35,214 nt of DNA, from contig WRFY01000103.1 of the NCBI GenBank assembly GCA_009783445.1, forward strand, positions 1 to 35,214. The letters are read 5' to 3'. The position numbers and the translations under genes are program-made. Numbering within the stretch: position 1 is the stretch's first letter; every line of letters starts with the position of its first letter. The notes under the pieces were generated by a model. That model worked only from the letters and a program-made list of their open reading frames with translations, made no database searches and was not told where the DNA came from. Shown here one piece after another: positions 15,757 through 25,169 of the stretch. The DNA comes from Candidatus Azobacteroides sp. GTDB lineage: Bacteria; Bacteroidota; Bacteroidia; Bacteroidales; Azobacteroidaceae.

Positions 15757-17177
15757 TGGGAAAAACGCTTTTCGATAAAATTTGGGATAATCACATAGTG
15801 ACAACGCGGGAAGAAGGCGCTACGCAATTGTATATCGACCGCATGTATTGTCATGAGGTGACCAGTCCGCAGGCATTTGAAGGATTGCGAAGGAGAGGAT
15901 TGAAAGTCTTTCGCCCGCAACAAATCACCTGTATGCCCGATCACAACATTCCTACCTTGAATCAGGAACTCCCAATTCAAGACCCAATATCGCGCAATCA
16001 GGTCGATACTTTGGATAAAAATGTAAAGGAATTTGGCCTCACTAATTACTATCCGGTAAAGCACCGTTTGAATGGAATCGTTCATGTCGTAGGGCCCGAA
16101 ACAGGACTGTCCCTTCCGGGAATGACTATCGTGTGCGGCGATTCGCATACATCGACTCATGGCGCCATGGGAGCTGTTGCTTTCGGAATCGGCACCAGTG
16201 AAGTAGAAATGGTTTTGGCTACTCAATGCGTTTTTCTGTCTCGTCCGAAAACCATGCGGATCACGGTACGCAATCAATTAAAGACGGGAGTAACAGCCAA
16301 AGATTTGGCTTTGTATCTCATTTCCAAGATGACAACCGGCGGAGCTACGGGATATTTCGTTGAGTATGCCGGTGAAGCCATTGAAAATCTTTCGGTAGAA
16401 GGCCGCTTGACCCTTTGCAATCTTTCCATCGAAATGGGTGCGCGCGGAGGAATGATAGCCCCTGATGAAGTAACTTTCAAATACCTCGATGAGTGTGAAT
16501 TTGCTCCGAAAGGAGCGGCGAAAGAAAAAGCTTTGGCTTATTGGAATACTTTGAAATCGGACGAAGACGCTTTGTTCGACGAGGAAGTTGCGTTTGATGC
16601 CAGAGCAGTTGAACCGATGATTACATACGGTACAAATCCGGGTATGGGCATGGGCGTCAACGATATGATTCCTTTGGTCGGCGAAATAGAAGAATCTGCA
16701 CGTAATTCTTATATCAAATCGTTGGAATATATGGGATTCCAGCGGGGAGAAAAATTGCTTGGCAAACCGATCGATTATGTTTTTCTGGGAAGCTGCACGA
16801 ACGGACGGATCGAAGATTTCCGCGTATTTGCCTATTTGGTAAAAGGAAGGAAAAAAGCGGAAAACGTCACGGTCTGGTTAGTCCCCGGTTCGTGGAATGT
16901 AGCTCGGCAGATCCATCAGGAAGGATTGGATCAAATATTGGAAGCGGCCGGATTCGAAATTCGCCAGCCGGGATGTTCGGCTTGTCTGGCCATGAACGAC
17001 GACAAAATTCCTGCCGGCAAATATGCCGTATCTACTTCCAATCGCAACTTTGAAGGTCGCCAAGGACCCGGAGCCAGAACGCTTTTGGCTGCTCCGGCGC
17101 TGGCCGCTGCCGTCGCAGTTACCGGTTGTATTACGGATCCAAGAACATTGTTGGAAATTGAAAATGGAAATGGGTAA
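15756..17177 (+). CDS. leuC: 3-isopropylmalate dehydratase large subunit
   Basis: LeuC and LeuD form the iron-sulfur isomerase that turns 2- into 3-isopropylmalate. The 473-residue protein shows the aconitase-type core: [13 protein letters not shown] (127-139) and three cluster-binding cysteines, Cys347 in GSCTNGR and Cys407 and Cys410 in [10 protein letters not shown]. It starts at the ATG that overlaps the leuA stop, which implies coupled translation, and is followed 27 bases later by leuD. Length and motifs are normal for the family. Confidence 0.97.
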   Translation: MGKTLFDKIWDNHIVTTREEGATQLYIDRMYCHEVTSPQAFEGLRRRGLKVFRPQQITCMPDHNIPTLNQELPIQDPISRNQVDTLDKNVKEFGLTNYYPVKHRLNGIVHVVGPETGLSLPGMTIVCGDSHTSTHGAMGAVAFGIGTSEVEMVLATQCVFLSRPKTMRITVRNQLKTGVTAKDLALYLISKMTTGGATGYFVEYAGEAIENLSVEGRLTLCNLSIEMGARGGMIAPDEVTFKYLDECEFAPKGAAKEKALAYWNTLKSDEDALFDEEVAFDARAVEPMITYGTNPGMGMGVNDMIPLVGEIEESARNSYIKSLEYMGFQRGEKLLGKPIDYVFLGSCTNGRIEDFRVFAYLVKGRKKAENVTVWLVPGSWNVARQIHQEGLDQILEAAGFEIRQPGCSACLAMNDDKIPAGKYAVSTSNRNFEGRQGPGARTLLAAPALAAAVAVTGCITDPRTLLEIENGNG

Positions 17178-17204
17178 AAATAATAATAGAAAAAACGGGA
17201 AAAA

Positions 17205-17822
17205 ATGGAAAAATTTCTGAGAGTCTCCAGTACGGTAGTTCCACTACCCAGAGAGAACATCGACACCGATCAGATTATCCCGGCGCGTTTTTTGAAAACT
17301 ACTTCCAAGGAAGGATTGGGAGAGTGTCTTTTTCGCGACTGGAGATACGACGAAAACGATCGTCCTATTGCTTCTTTTGTATTAAATAATCCGAAATATA
17401 AAGGAAGCATATTGGTAGCCGGAAAAAATTTCGGATGCGGTTCGAGCAGAGAACATGCTGCATGGGCCATTGCCGGATATGGATTCAAAGTCGTGGTATC
17501 GAGTTTTTTTGCCGATATTTTTAAAAATAATGCCATGAACAATTTTGTTCTGCCGGTAGTCGTTTCAGATCAGTTTCTTGCGGAAATTTTCGAAAGCGTA
17601 GATAAAGATTCCCAGACGGTATTGACTGTGGATATGGAACTTCAACGGATTACCAATGAGGCGACGGAAAACGCATATATTTTTCCCATCAGCGCTTACA
17701 AAAGGGAATGTTTTCTGAATGGATTTGACGATATCGATTATTTGTTGAGTAAGCAAGATAAAATCAAGGAATATGAAAAAAGCGCTAAAGCGCTAACAGC
17801 AAGGCTTGGAAACAATGATTGA
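17205..17822 (+). CDS. leuD: 3-isopropylmalate dehydratase small subunit
   Basis: The 205-residue small subunit completes the isomerase active site. It carries [15 protein letters not shown] (17-31), the dehydratase small-subunit hallmark, and [15 protein letters not shown] (74-88), which contacts the substrate. The C-terminus is charged and somewhat extended. Its last 8 bases overlap the start of the second synthase gene, so the two are translated as a unit. Length agrees with bacterial LeuD. Confidence 0.97.
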   Translation: MEKFLRVSSTVVPLPRENIDTDQIIPARFLKTTSKEGLGECLFRDWRYDENDRPIASFVLNNPKYKGSILVAGKNFGCGSSREHAAWAIAGYGFKVVVSSFFADIFKNNAMNNFVLPVVVSDQFLAEIFESVDKDSQTVLTVDMELQRITNEATENAYIFPISAYKRECFLNGFDDIDYLLSKQDKIKEYEKSAKALTARLGNND

Positions 17823-19326
17823 GATAATGGATACTACGCTGCGCGATGGCGAACAGACCAGAGGAGTCTCTTTTGCTTCAACGGAAAAATTGCACATCAC
17901 ACGGTTGTTGATAGAGGATTTGCATGTCGATCGGGTGGAAATTGCTTCCGCGAAGGTCTCGAATGGTGAATACGATACGGTGAAACGGGTGGCCGAATGG
18001 GCTGCCAACAATCATTGTTTGGACCGGATCGAAGTATTGGGATTCGTAGACGGCTCTGTTTCACTCGAATGGGTAAAAAATGCCGGATGTAAAGTAATGA
18101 ATCTTTTGTGTAAAGGCTCATTGAAGCATTGTAAGGAACAACTTAAAAAAACACCGGAACAACATTTGGCAGATATCAAAAAAGTATTGGTTGAGGCGGA
18201 GTTACGGCATATTTCTATTAATATGTATCTGGAAGATTGGTCGAATGGCATGCAGCATTCTCAGGATTATGTTTTTTTCTTAATGGACGAATTAAAAAAT
18301 ACTTCCATTCGACGGTTCATGTTGCCGGACACTTTGGGAGTGTTGAATCCGATTAATACGCATGCGTTTTGCCAGCAAATGATGGACCGTTATCCCGAAC
18401 TTCATTTCGATTTCCATGCTCACAACGATTACGATTTGGCTGTAGGAAACGTTTTTTCTGCCGCTCATGCAGGAGTCAAAGGAATTCACACGACAGTCAA
18501 TGGGCTGGGCGAGCGGGCGGGGAATGCCTCGTTGGCCAGCGTCGTCGCTACGCTTCACGATCAGTTGAACATGCGGACGAATATTGTCGAAGATAATCTG
18601 AACAAAGTGAGCTATTTTGTCCAATCCTATTCAGGCGTTCGCATTCCCTGTACGCAACCAATTATCGGCGACAATGTATTCACGCAATGCGCCGGCATTC
18701 ATGCTGATGGAGATAATAAAAATAATCTTTATTGCAATGATTTACTTCCTGAACGCTTTGGACGTTTTCGGGAATATGCATTGGGTAAAACTTCCGGAAA
18801 ATCCAATATTCGGAAAAACTTGGAAGTAATAGGCGTAGCATTGGATGAAGAATCCATGCGGAAAATAACCGACCGGATCATCGAATTGGGAGATAAAAAA
18901 GAAATTGTCACTCAAGATGATTTACCTTATATTATTTCGGATGTGCTTCATACGGAAAGCGCTGAGAAAATACGAATAATTAATTATGCCTTGTCTTTGA
19001 CTCAAGGACTTCGACCTACAGCGACCGTCCGAATCGAAATAGAAGGGAAAGAATATGAAGAAACAGCTCCCGGCGACGGGCAGTATCATGCTTTTTCAAA
19101 AGCGCTGTGGAAAATCTATAATCATTTGGGAAAACCCAAACCCGCTTTGACAGATTATAACGTGTCGATTCCTCCCGGAGGACGCACCGATGCTTTAGTA
19201 CAAACCACAATTGCGTGGAATTTCAATGGAAAAGATTTCAAAACAAGAGGCTTGGATGTGGATCAGACGGGATCGGCTATTAAGGCTACGGTAAAGATGT
19301 TAAATATGATAGAAAATATAAATTGA
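17815..19326 (+). CDS. Second LeuA-family synthase (2-isopropylmalate or citramalate synthase-like)
   Basis: The 503-residue protein is a paralog of Leu[16 protein letters not shown] (6-20), the metal site [27 protein letters not shown] and a full C-terminal regulatory domain (after about residue 385). It differs from the leuA product in the substrate pocket motif after DGEQ (TRGVSF against VPGCQL). It could be a citramalate synthase feeding isoleucine synthesis, since LeuCD also act on citramalate, or a second isopropylmalate synthase; homologs in Bacteroides leu operons are usually just called LeuA-like. I start at ATG 17815, which overlaps leuD by 8 bases; a TTG at 17806 is less likely. 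The stop abuts the hisC start with no gap. Confidence 0.85.
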   Translation: MIEIMDTTLRDGEQTRGVSFASTEKLHITRLLIEDLHVDRVEIASAKVSNGEYDTVKRVAEWAANNHCLDRIEVLGFVDGSVSLEWVKNAGCKVMNLLCKGSLKHCKEQLKKTPEQHLADIKKVLVEAELRHISINMYLEDWSNGMQHSQDYVFFLMDELKNTSIRRFMLPDTLGVLNPINTHAFCQQMMDRYPELHFDFHAHNDYDLAVGNVFSAAHAGVKGIHTTVNGLGERAGNASLASVVATLHDQLNMRTNIVEDNLNKVSYFVQSYSGVRIPCTQPIIGDNVFTQCAGIHADGDNKNNLYCNDLLPERFGRFREYALGKTSGKSNIRKNLEVIGVALDEESMRKITDRIIELGDKKEIVTQDDLPYIISDVLHTESAEKIRIINYALSLTQGLRPTATVRIEIEGKEYEETAPGDGQYHAFSKALWKIYNHLGKPKPALTDYNVSIPPGGRTDALVQTTIAWNFNGKDFKTRGLDVDQTGSAIKATVKMLNMIENIN

Positions 19327-20403
19327 ATGTATAAATTAGAAAAATTAATTAGGCCCAATATTTGGAAGCTTAAGCCCTATTCTTGCGCTCGAAGCGAATT
19401 TGTAAGGGAGGGGAAAAAGAAGGATGAGCACGTTTATCTGGATGCAAACGAAAGTCCCTTTAATTCTCCTAAAAATCGTTATCCCGATCCGATGCAAAAA
19501 GAGTTGAAAGAACAGATTGCTCGGGTCAAAAAAGTAAAGCCTTCACAGGTGATGATTGGCAATGGAAGCGACGAAGTCATTGATTTGGCTTTCCGTATTT
19601 TTTGCGAACCGCGGCGGGATAATGTTGTTGCCATCGATCCTACTTACGGTATGTATCAAGTTTGCGCAGACATCAATGATGTGGAATACCGGAAAGTGTT
19701 GCTCAATCCTGATTTTTCCTTAGATGGAGAACGCTTGTTGAGGGCTACTGATATCCGAACTAAAATAATCTTTTTGTGTTCGCCCAATAATCCGACCGGA
19801 AATCTGTTGGATCGGGATGAAATACATCGGATTATTACTCATTGGGAGGGAATTGTCGTTTTGGATGAGGCGTATGTCGATTTTTCGAACCAGCCCAGCT
19901 GGGTGAAAGAATTGAACCAATATCCCAACTTGATCATTCTCCATACCTTTTCGAAAGCTTGGGGATTGGCTTCCTTACGTTGCGGATTGGCTCTGGCTTC
20001 AGAAGAAATTATTCATTATTTCAATAACGTACGTTATCCTTACAACATCAACACCATTACTCAGGAACAGATTTTGTTGTATTTAAGTATGGGAGAGGAT
20101 CTGAAAAATGCTTGGGCCAAAAAAATTGTGGAAGAACGCGACAAACTGATCGACGCGCTAAAGAAAGTAGACATAGTAGAAAGAATATATCCTACGGATG
20201 CAAATTTCTTTTTGATTAAGGTGCCGGATGCCGTTTATGTCCATAACGAATTGATTGAGAGTGGAATTGTTGTGCGCGATCGTCATACTGTTTCACTTTG
20301 CGACCGTTGTTTGCGGATAACAGTGGGTACGCAGGAGGAAAATGAACGCTTAATAGAGGCTTTGCAATGGATTAAAATGCCGTCAATGAGAGCGTATTTA
20401 TAG
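19327..20403 (+). CDS. hisC: Histidinol-phosphate aminotransferase
   Basis: HisC transfers an amino group from glutamate to imidazole-acetol phosphate in histidine synthesis. The 358-residue fold-type I PLP enzyme shows [12 protein letters not shown] (37-48), [11 protein letters not shown] (149-159), VLDEAYVDF (178-186) and the PLP lysine Lys210 in [15 protein letters not shown]. The ATG follows the stop of the second synthase directly, and hisB starts 1 base after the hisC stop, so it belongs firmly to this operon. Its presence behind leu genes, without hisG or hisD in sight, is unusual. Other class I/II aminotransferases are similar, but linkage to hisB settles the call. Confidence 0.95.
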   Translation: MYKLEKLIRPNIWKLKPYSCARSEFVREGKKKDEHVYLDANESPFNSPKNRYPDPMQKELKEQIARVKKVKPSQVMIGNGSDEVIDLAFRIFCEPRRDNVVAIDPTYGMYQVCADINDVEYRKVLLNPDFSLDGERLLRATDIRTKIIFLCSPNNPTGNLLDRDEIHRIITHWEGIVVLDEAYVDFSNQPSWVKELNQYPNLIILHTFSKAWGLASLRCGLALASEEIIHYFNNVRYPYNINTITQEQILLYLSMGEDLKNAWAKKIVEERDKLIDALKKVDIVERIYPTDANFFLIKVPDAVYVHNELIESGIVVRDRHTVSLCDRCLRITVGTQEENERLIEALQWIKMPSMRAYL

Positions 20404-20404
20404 C

Positions 20405-21529
20405 ATGAAGAAAAAGGCTTTGTTTATAGATCGCGACGGAACGCTTATTGTCGAACCTCCCGTTACATTTCAAGTGGATACGTTGGACGATTTAGAGTTT
20501 CTTCCGGGAGTAATCCGCAACTTGTATTGGATTCGCAAACACCTCGATTTTGAGTGGGTAATGGCGAGCAATCAAGATGGTTTGGGAACGTCCGCTTATC
20601 CGCAGGAAAATTTTGACCGCGTGCAAGAAAAAATACTGACTATTTTTCGGAATGAGGACATTATTTTTGACGAGATACTGATAGATAAATCGTTTCCGGA
20701 AGAAAATCTTCCCAGCCGAAAACCGGGGATTGCTTTGTTTCGCCCTTATTTGACGGGAAATTACGATTTGGAGAACTCGTTTGTAATTGGCGATCGCTTG
20801 ACGGATGTACAATTAGCCGCAAATCTGGGATGCAAAGCCATTCTATTGAGCGCTGAAAAATCTTTTTTGGATGATTATCCGGAATTGAAATCTTCTTGCG
20901 TCTTGATTGCTCCCCATTGGGATGCTATTAGTCCGTTTCTTTTTTCCAAAGAACGGAAGGTACGGATCGAACGAATAACGAAAGAAACACAGGTTGAGAT
21001 AGAAATTCTTTTGGACGGCAACGGGAAAACGGATATTTCTACCGGACTTCATTTTTTTGACCACCTTCTGGAGCAGATTGGAAAACATTCGGGTATGGAT
21101 TTGCGGATTCAGGTGGCGGGCGATTTGCAAGTCGACGAACATCATACGATTGAAGATACAGGTATTGCACTGGGTGAAGCTTTGCAAAGGGCTTTGGGCA
21201 ATAAGCGCGGCATCGAACGGTACGGTTTCTGTCTGCCGATGGACGATTGTCTCTGTTCGGTTGCTCTGGATTTTGGCGGTCGTGCGTGGTTGGTGTGGGA
21301 TGCCGAATTCCGGCGTGAAAAAATAGGCGATGTACCCACCGAAATGTTCTTGCATTTTTTTAAGTCTTTGAGCGATTCGGCCAAAATGAATCTCAATATC
21401 AGAGCAGAAGGTCAAAATGAACACCACAAAATCGAAGGTATTTTTAAAGCTTTTGCTCGTTCTGTAAGAATGGCCGTTCGAAGAGACATTTTCAGTGGCG
21501 AATTACCCTCGACAAAAGGTGTTTTGTAA
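20405..21529 (+). CDS. hisB: Bifunctional histidinol-phosphatase / imidazoleglycerol-phosphate dehydratase
   Basis: The 374-residue protein joins two enzymes of histidine synthesis. Residues 1 to about 178 form the HAD-type histidinol phosphatase, with DRDGT at 9-13 (nucleophile Asp9) and the late motif [10 protein letters not shown] (127-136). Residues 185-374 form the dehydratase, with the metal-binding histidines in [16 protein letters not shown] (213-228), DEHHTIED (244-251) and [11 protein letters not shown]. The phosphatase lacks the Cys-x-His...Cys-x-Cys zinc loop known from E. coli HisB: between residues 90 and 107 ([18 protein letters not shown]) there is no cysteine. The gene ends the operon; no clear terminator follows before the SPOR gene. 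Confidence 0.96.
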   Translation: MKKKALFIDRDGTLIVEPPVTFQVDTLDDLEFLPGVIRNLYWIRKHLDFEWVMASNQDGLGTSAYPQENFDRVQEKILTIFRNEDIIFDEILIDKSFPEENLPSRKPGIALFRPYLTGNYDLENSFVIGDRLTDVQLAANLGCKAILLSAEKSFLDDYPELKSSCVLIAPHWDAISPFLFSKERKVRIERITKETQVEIEILLDGNGKTDISTGLHFFDHLLEQIGKHSGMDLRIQVAGDLQVDEHHTIEDTGIALGEALQRALGNKRGIERYGFCLPMDDCLCSVALDFGGRAWLVWDAEFRREKIGDVPTEMFLHFFKSLSDSAKMNLNIRAEGQNEHHKIEGIFKAFARSVRMAVRRDIFSGELPSTKGVL

Positions 21530-21540
21530 AAATTAATGAT

Positions 21541-21548
21541 TATATTTG
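21541..21548 (+). promoter_or_regulatory. -7 element of the SPOR lipoprotein gene
   Basis: TATATTTG matches TAnnTTTG 33 bases before the ATG at 21582. A TTTG occurs only 14 bases upstream (21523-21526), too close for the standard spacing, so this promoter is weakly supported. Confidence 0.4.
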
Positions 21549-21581
21549 CCAAAAAAATATAATATTAAAATTTTTAGTTGT

Positions 21582-22130
21582 ATGAAAAAAATTTGTTTCA
21601 TTGTTTTATTTGCATTCGCTTTTTTGTTTTCGTTCAATGCATGCAAACCGAAAGAAAGTGCATATCGTTCCGTTTATGAAAGGGCCAAGTCAGCTCAAAG
21701 AGAAAAAGAACAACAAAAAGATCGAGATAAGCTTTTTGCTTCGATCGAACAATCTCAACAAACGGGTTCCCCTTCTTTTGCCTCTTCCTCATCCTCCTCT
21801 TCTATGGGTTCCTCCTCATCCTCTTCTATGGCTAATATTCCCGGTACCTCTTTCCAAAGAGAAAGAATAACAGCTTTAGATGGAAGCGGGGTCAAACCGT
21901 ATAGCGTAGTGATCGGCAGTTTTGTAAACAAAACAAATGCCGAATCGTTAAAAGACCGTATGAGGGCAAGAGGTTATAATACTTTTTTAGTTAAAAATGA
22001 AAAAGGGATGTACCGTGTAATTGCCGCCTCTTTTGATAGCAGATCAGAAGCCATTCAATTGCGCGAAAGAATCAAGGATAAATATGATTCTGAATTTGCC
22101 GACGCCTGGCTGCTCGAAAGAATTAATTAA
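21582..22130 (+). CDS. SPOR-domain lipoprotein
   Basis: The 182-residue protein begins with a lipoprotein signal peptide (MKKICFIVLFAFAFLFSFNA, lipidated Cys21). A charged, likely helical stretch (26-55) and a serine-rich linker (66-83) follow. Residues 105-182 form a SPOR domain: PYSVVIGSFVNKTNAESLKD, then RARGYNTFLVKNEKGMYRVI and a final helix-strand pair. SPOR domains bind peptidoglycan stripped of peptide stems at division sites, so a role in cell-wall or septum contact is likely. I start at ATG 21582 since it opens the signal peptide; an upstream TTG at 21546 would lie on the promoter. It ends before a terminator shared with asnS. Confidence 0.9.
   Translation: MKKICFIVLFAFAFLFSFNACKPKESAYRSVYERAKSAQREKEQQKDRDKLFASIEQSQQTGSPSFASSSSSSSMGSSSSSSMANIPGTSFQRERITALDGSGVKPYSVVIGSFVNKTNAESLKDRMRARGYNTFLVKNEKGMYRVIAASFDSRSEAIQLRERIKDKYDSEFADAWLLERIN
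21785..21831 (+). repeat. Imperfect tandem repeat coding for the serine linker
   Basis: Two units of about 22 bases, both ending in CTCTTCTATGG (21785-21807 and 21810-21831), code for serine runs, each closed by a methionine. They differ by the place of one Ser codon. Unit loss or gain in steps of three bases would change linker length without breaking the frame. Confidence 0.6.
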
Positions 22131-22138
22131 AAGGAAAC

Positions 22139-22197
22139 AAAAAGGGAATCAAGCGAAATATTTTTTTTCCATGTTTGTTCGCTTGGTTCTCCTTTTT
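22139..22197. terminator. Bidirectional terminator between SPOR gene and asnS
   Basis: Bases 22139-22157 pair with 22178-22196 (core AAGCGAA with TTCGCTT), with two wobble pairs, one mismatch and a 20-base loop; A-rich on the left and T-rich on the right. It serves the two convergent genes. Confidence 0.75.
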
Positions 22198-22203
22198 ATG
22201 TTT

Positions 22204-23601
22204 TTAGAATGCGGCGTTTTTAGGCGTGCGGGGGAAAGGGATCACATCTCGGATATTAGTCATTCCGGTGAGAAATAAGACCAATCGTTCAAACCCCAGA
22301 CCAAAACCGGCATGCGGCGCCGTTCCAAATTTGCGCGTGTCGAGATACCACCATAAATTATCCAGCGACATGTGCAATTCTTGTATGCGGTTTAATAATT
22401 TCTGATAATCTGCTTCTCGTTCGGATCCTCCGATAATTTCTCCGATTTTAGGAAACAATACATCCATTCCGCGAACGGTTTTTCCGTCGTCATTTTGTTT
22501 CATATAAAATGACTTAATTTCTTTGGGATAATCCGTCAGAATGACGGGACGCTTGAAATGTTCTTCTACCAAATAACGTTCATGTTCAGATTGCAAATCA
22601 GCGCCCCAGTAGACGGGATATTCGAATTTCTTTCCGCTCTTTTCAAGAATTTCTATGCCTTCGGAATAGGTGAGGCGCACAAATCGATTGTGAATCACAA
22701 AGTTTAGCCGGTCGATCAATTCGTTGTCATACATTTTATTCAGAAATTCGATATCATCTTTGCAATGTTGCATCACATAGGCGATCACATATTTAACGAA
22801 ATCTTCGGCTATATCCATATTTTCGTTGATGTCGATGAAAGCAATTTCCGGTTCGATCATCCAGAATTCGGCCAAGTGACGGGGCGTATTGGAATTTTCC
22901 GCGCGGAAAGTAGGTCCAAAAGTATAAATTCCGCCCAAAGCCATAGCACCTAATTCTCCTTCTAATTGTCCGGAAACCGTCAAATTGGTTGATCTTCCGA
23001 AAAAATCTTGCGAATAGTCAATGGCTCCGTTTTCTGTTTGAGGAAGATCGTTCAGATTCAACGTAGTTACCTGAAACATCGATCCGGCTCCTTCGGCGTC
23101 GGAAGCCGTAATGAGCGGCGTATGAAAATAGAAAAAACCTTGTTTATTGAAATATTCGTGAATGGCAAAAGCCAAATGGTGGCGAATGCGGAAAATGGCT
23201 CCGAACGTATTGGTACGGGGACGCAGATGCGCTATTTCTCTCAAAAACTCTAGCGTATGCCCTTTCTTTTGCAAAGGATAGGTTGCCGGATCAGACGCTC
23301 CGTAAATTTCAATTTCTTCGGCCTGAATTTCAGTGGTTTGTCCTTGTCCCTGCGATTCTACCAGCAGTCCGTTGACGCCTATACAAGCGCCCGTAGTAAT
23401 GGATTTTAAAAATTCTTCTCCAAATTTGTCTGTATCTGCTACTACCTGGATATTATGAATGGTCGATCCGTCGTTCAGCGCAATAAACGCGATCTGCTTG
23501 TTTCCTCGACGAGTTCGAACCCATCCTTTTACGCTTATTTTTTGGTTGAAATTGTGTTGGTTTAGTAAATCAACTATTCTTGTTCTTTTAATCTCGGACA
23601 T
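22204..23601 (-). CDS. asnS: Asparaginyl-tRNA synthetase
   Basis: AsnRS charges tRNA-Asn. The 465-residue class IIb enzyme has an N-terminal anticodon-binding OB fold ([20 protein letters not shown], about 21-40), motif 2 in [20 protein letters not shown] and motif 3 in [20 protein letters not shown] near the C-terminus, which ends with the typical PFPRTPKNA. The length is normal. It lies downstream of the RluB-like gene on the same strand, but a strong hairpin at 23635-23708 separates them, so it probably has its own promoter in the short gap; I could not find a clear one. A direct role in Asn charging rather than Asp is supported by the family-typical motifs. Confidence 0.97.
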   Translation of the reverse strand: MSEIKRTRIVDLLNQHNFNQKISVKGWVRTRRGNKQIAFIALNDGSTIHNIQVVADTDKFGEEFLKSITTGACIGVNGLLVESQGQGQTTEIQAEEIEIYGASDPATYPLQKKGHTLEFLREIAHLRPRTNTFGAIFRIRHHLAFAIHEYFNKQGFFYFHTPLITASDAEGAGSMFQVTTLNLNDLPQTENGAIDYSQDFFGRSTNLTVSGQLEGELGAMALGGIYTFGPTFRAENSNTPRHLAEFWMIEPEIAFIDINENMDIAEDFVKYVIAYVMQHCKDDIEFLNKMYDNELIDRLNFVIHNRFVRLTYSEGIEILEKSGKKFEYPVYWGADLQSEHERYLVEEHFKRPVILTDYPKEIKSFYMKQNDDGKTVRGMDVLFPKIGEIIGGSEREADYQKLLNRIQELHMSLDNLWWYLDTRKFGTAPHAGFGLGFERLVLFLTGMTNIRDVIPFPRTPKNAAF

Positions 23602-23634
23602 CTTTTTATGTATAAATGAAAAATGAAAAAATAA

Positions 23635-23708
23635 AAAGAAAAAGAGCTGTTCAAAAAAGTCTTTTGGAGCATCATGGCAATGATTTTTTTGAACAACTCT
23701 TTTTCTTT
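23635..23708 (-). terminator. Long hairpin terminator after the RluB-like gene
   Basis: Bases 23635-23658 pair with 23685-23708 over 24 bp with a single mismatch (C23647 with A23696) and a 26-base loop. On the minus strand the stem ends in a T-rich run, so it should end transcription 30 bases after the stop of the RluB-like gene. Confidence 0.8.
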
Positions 23709-23738
23709 AACTCTTTATTCTTTACTATTATTTAAAAA

Positions 23739-25094
23739 TTATTCAAAAGCTCCCATACGAAGCATGCTCACTTCTCTTTCGTTCAGGTAACGCCATTGAC
23801 CTCTTTTCAGATTTTTCTTGGTTAAGCCGGCGAAATAAACGCGATCTAATTTGATTACATGATAACCTAGACTTTCAAACATGCGGCGGACAATGCGGTT
23901 GCGTCCCGAATGAATTTCAATTCCTACTTGGTCTTTAACTTCGTCGTCCACATAGCTGACTGCGTCTGCATGAATTTCTCCATCATCCAGATCAATCCCT
24001 TCGGCCAATTTTTGCATGTCGGCAATGCTGACATCTTTATCTAACCACACATGATAAATCTTCTTTTTCAGGAATTTTGGGTGCGTGAGTTTCGACGACA
24101 AATCGCCATCGTTTGTCAGCAATAAGACTCCCGTCGTATTTCTGTCTAATCTTCCAACAGGGAAAATTCGTTCCTGACAGGCATTTTTAACCAAATCCAT
24201 CACGGTCAATCTTTCCTGCGGATCGTCGGCAGTAGTTACGCAATTTTTGGGTTTATTCAACAAAACATAAATTTTTTGTTCCAACTTAACCGGTTGATCA
24301 TTGAAAACAACTTGATCCGCGCGCTTTACTTTGGATCCCAATTCGGATACAACCTCTCCGTTTACTTTTACTAGACCAGCTTGAATGAATTCGTCTGCTT
24401 CGCGGCGGGAGCAAATGCCGGCGTTGGCCAGATATTTGTTCAAACGAATCAATTCGTTTGGATCAAAATGCTCTTCTCGGTATTTCAATTGTTTTTGAAC
24501 GCCGTATTTAGCATTGGGATTATAACTGTCGTTCCGCTGCCTATAATTATTATTGTTATTATTGTACCGCGGATTGTTGTTGCGTCCTGCAGGGCGTTGG
24601 GATTGATACCCTCCTCTACTATTATATCCTCCTTGATTGTAGTTGCTATTCGGACGATCATTGCTATAATTACTTTTTCTTGCCGGGGCAGAAACTTCGC
24701 CGACCCGAGGCCTTCTTTTCTTTACAGCGCCATTCTCCGACATACTGGATGAGTTGTCGTAAGAACGTTGGGGACGATCATAATTTCCATTGGAATAATT
24801 GTTATAACCGCTTGGACGATCATAGTTTCCAGAACTTTGGCGATTGTTGTATCCTCCTTGGTCGCGGTTGTTATAGCTTGTTTTCGGACGGCTATAGCCT
24901 CCATCATCTCGGCGGTCATAGTTTCCCGCGTTGGAACGGTTGTAACTTCCTCGGTTGTCTTGTGATCTTCCGTAGCTTCCTCCTTGGCTGTTTCCGTAAT
25001 TTGTACGGTTTGAATTGTATGGCCGTCTCTCACGATTTTGACCATCATTGTTTTGCCCGTCATTGTAACGGGGCTTCCAATCTTCTGTAGACAT
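23739..25094 (-). CDS. RluB/RsuA-family pseudouridine synthase with long low-complexity N-terminus
   Basis: The enzyme makes pseudouridine in ribosomal RNA. In this 451-residue protein the normal enzyme takes up only the C-terminal half: an S4 RNA-binding domain (RLNKYLANAGICSRREADEF, 217-236) and a catalytic domain with GRLDRNTTGVLLLTNDG (314-330, catalytic Asp317) and HSGRNRIVRRMFESLGYHV. Residues 10-205 are a low-complexity region of Asn, Gly, Tyr, Arg and Ser, with repeats like NYDRP and GGYNSR, and no fold. Such arginine/glycine/tyrosine-rich tails bind RNA or drive condensation in other proteins. In E. coli RluB modifies position 2605 of 23S rRNA; the exact target here is unproven. It lies 75 bases after purB on the same strand. 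Confidence 0.9.
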   Translation of the reverse strand: MSTEDWKPRYNDGQNNDGQNRERRPYNSNRTNYGNSQGGSYGRSQDNRGSYNRSNAGNYDRRDDGGYSRPKTSYNNRDQGGYNNRQSSGNYDRPSGYNNYSNGNYDRPQRSYDNSSSMSENGAVKKRRPRVGEVSAPARKSNYSNDRPNSNYNQGGYNSRGGYQSQRPAGRNNNPRYNNNNNNYRQRNDSYNPNAKYGVQKQLKYREEHFDPNELIRLNKYLANAGICSRREADEFIQAGLVKVNGEVVSELGSKVKRADQVVFNDQPVKLEQKIYVLLNKPKNCVTTADDPQERLTVMDLVKNACQERIFPVGRLDRNTTGVLLLTNDGDLSSKLTHPKFLKKKIYHVWLDKDVSIADMQKLAEGIDLDDGEIHADAVSYVDDEVKDQVGIEIHSGRNRIVRRMFESLGYHVIKLDRVYFAGLTKKNLKRGQWRYLNEREVSMLRMGAFE

Positions 25095-25169
25095 TGTTTG
25101 GATGAATTAAAAAAATGTGTATTAAAAATAAAAATAGTACTATACTAAATTAAAAAATAAAATTTTAAT

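Noticed and set aside
24381..25090. Long plus-strand frames opposite the RluB-like gene
   Set aside because: They are products of the Asn/Gly/Tyr/Arg-rich coding sequence on the other strand and resemble no protein family.
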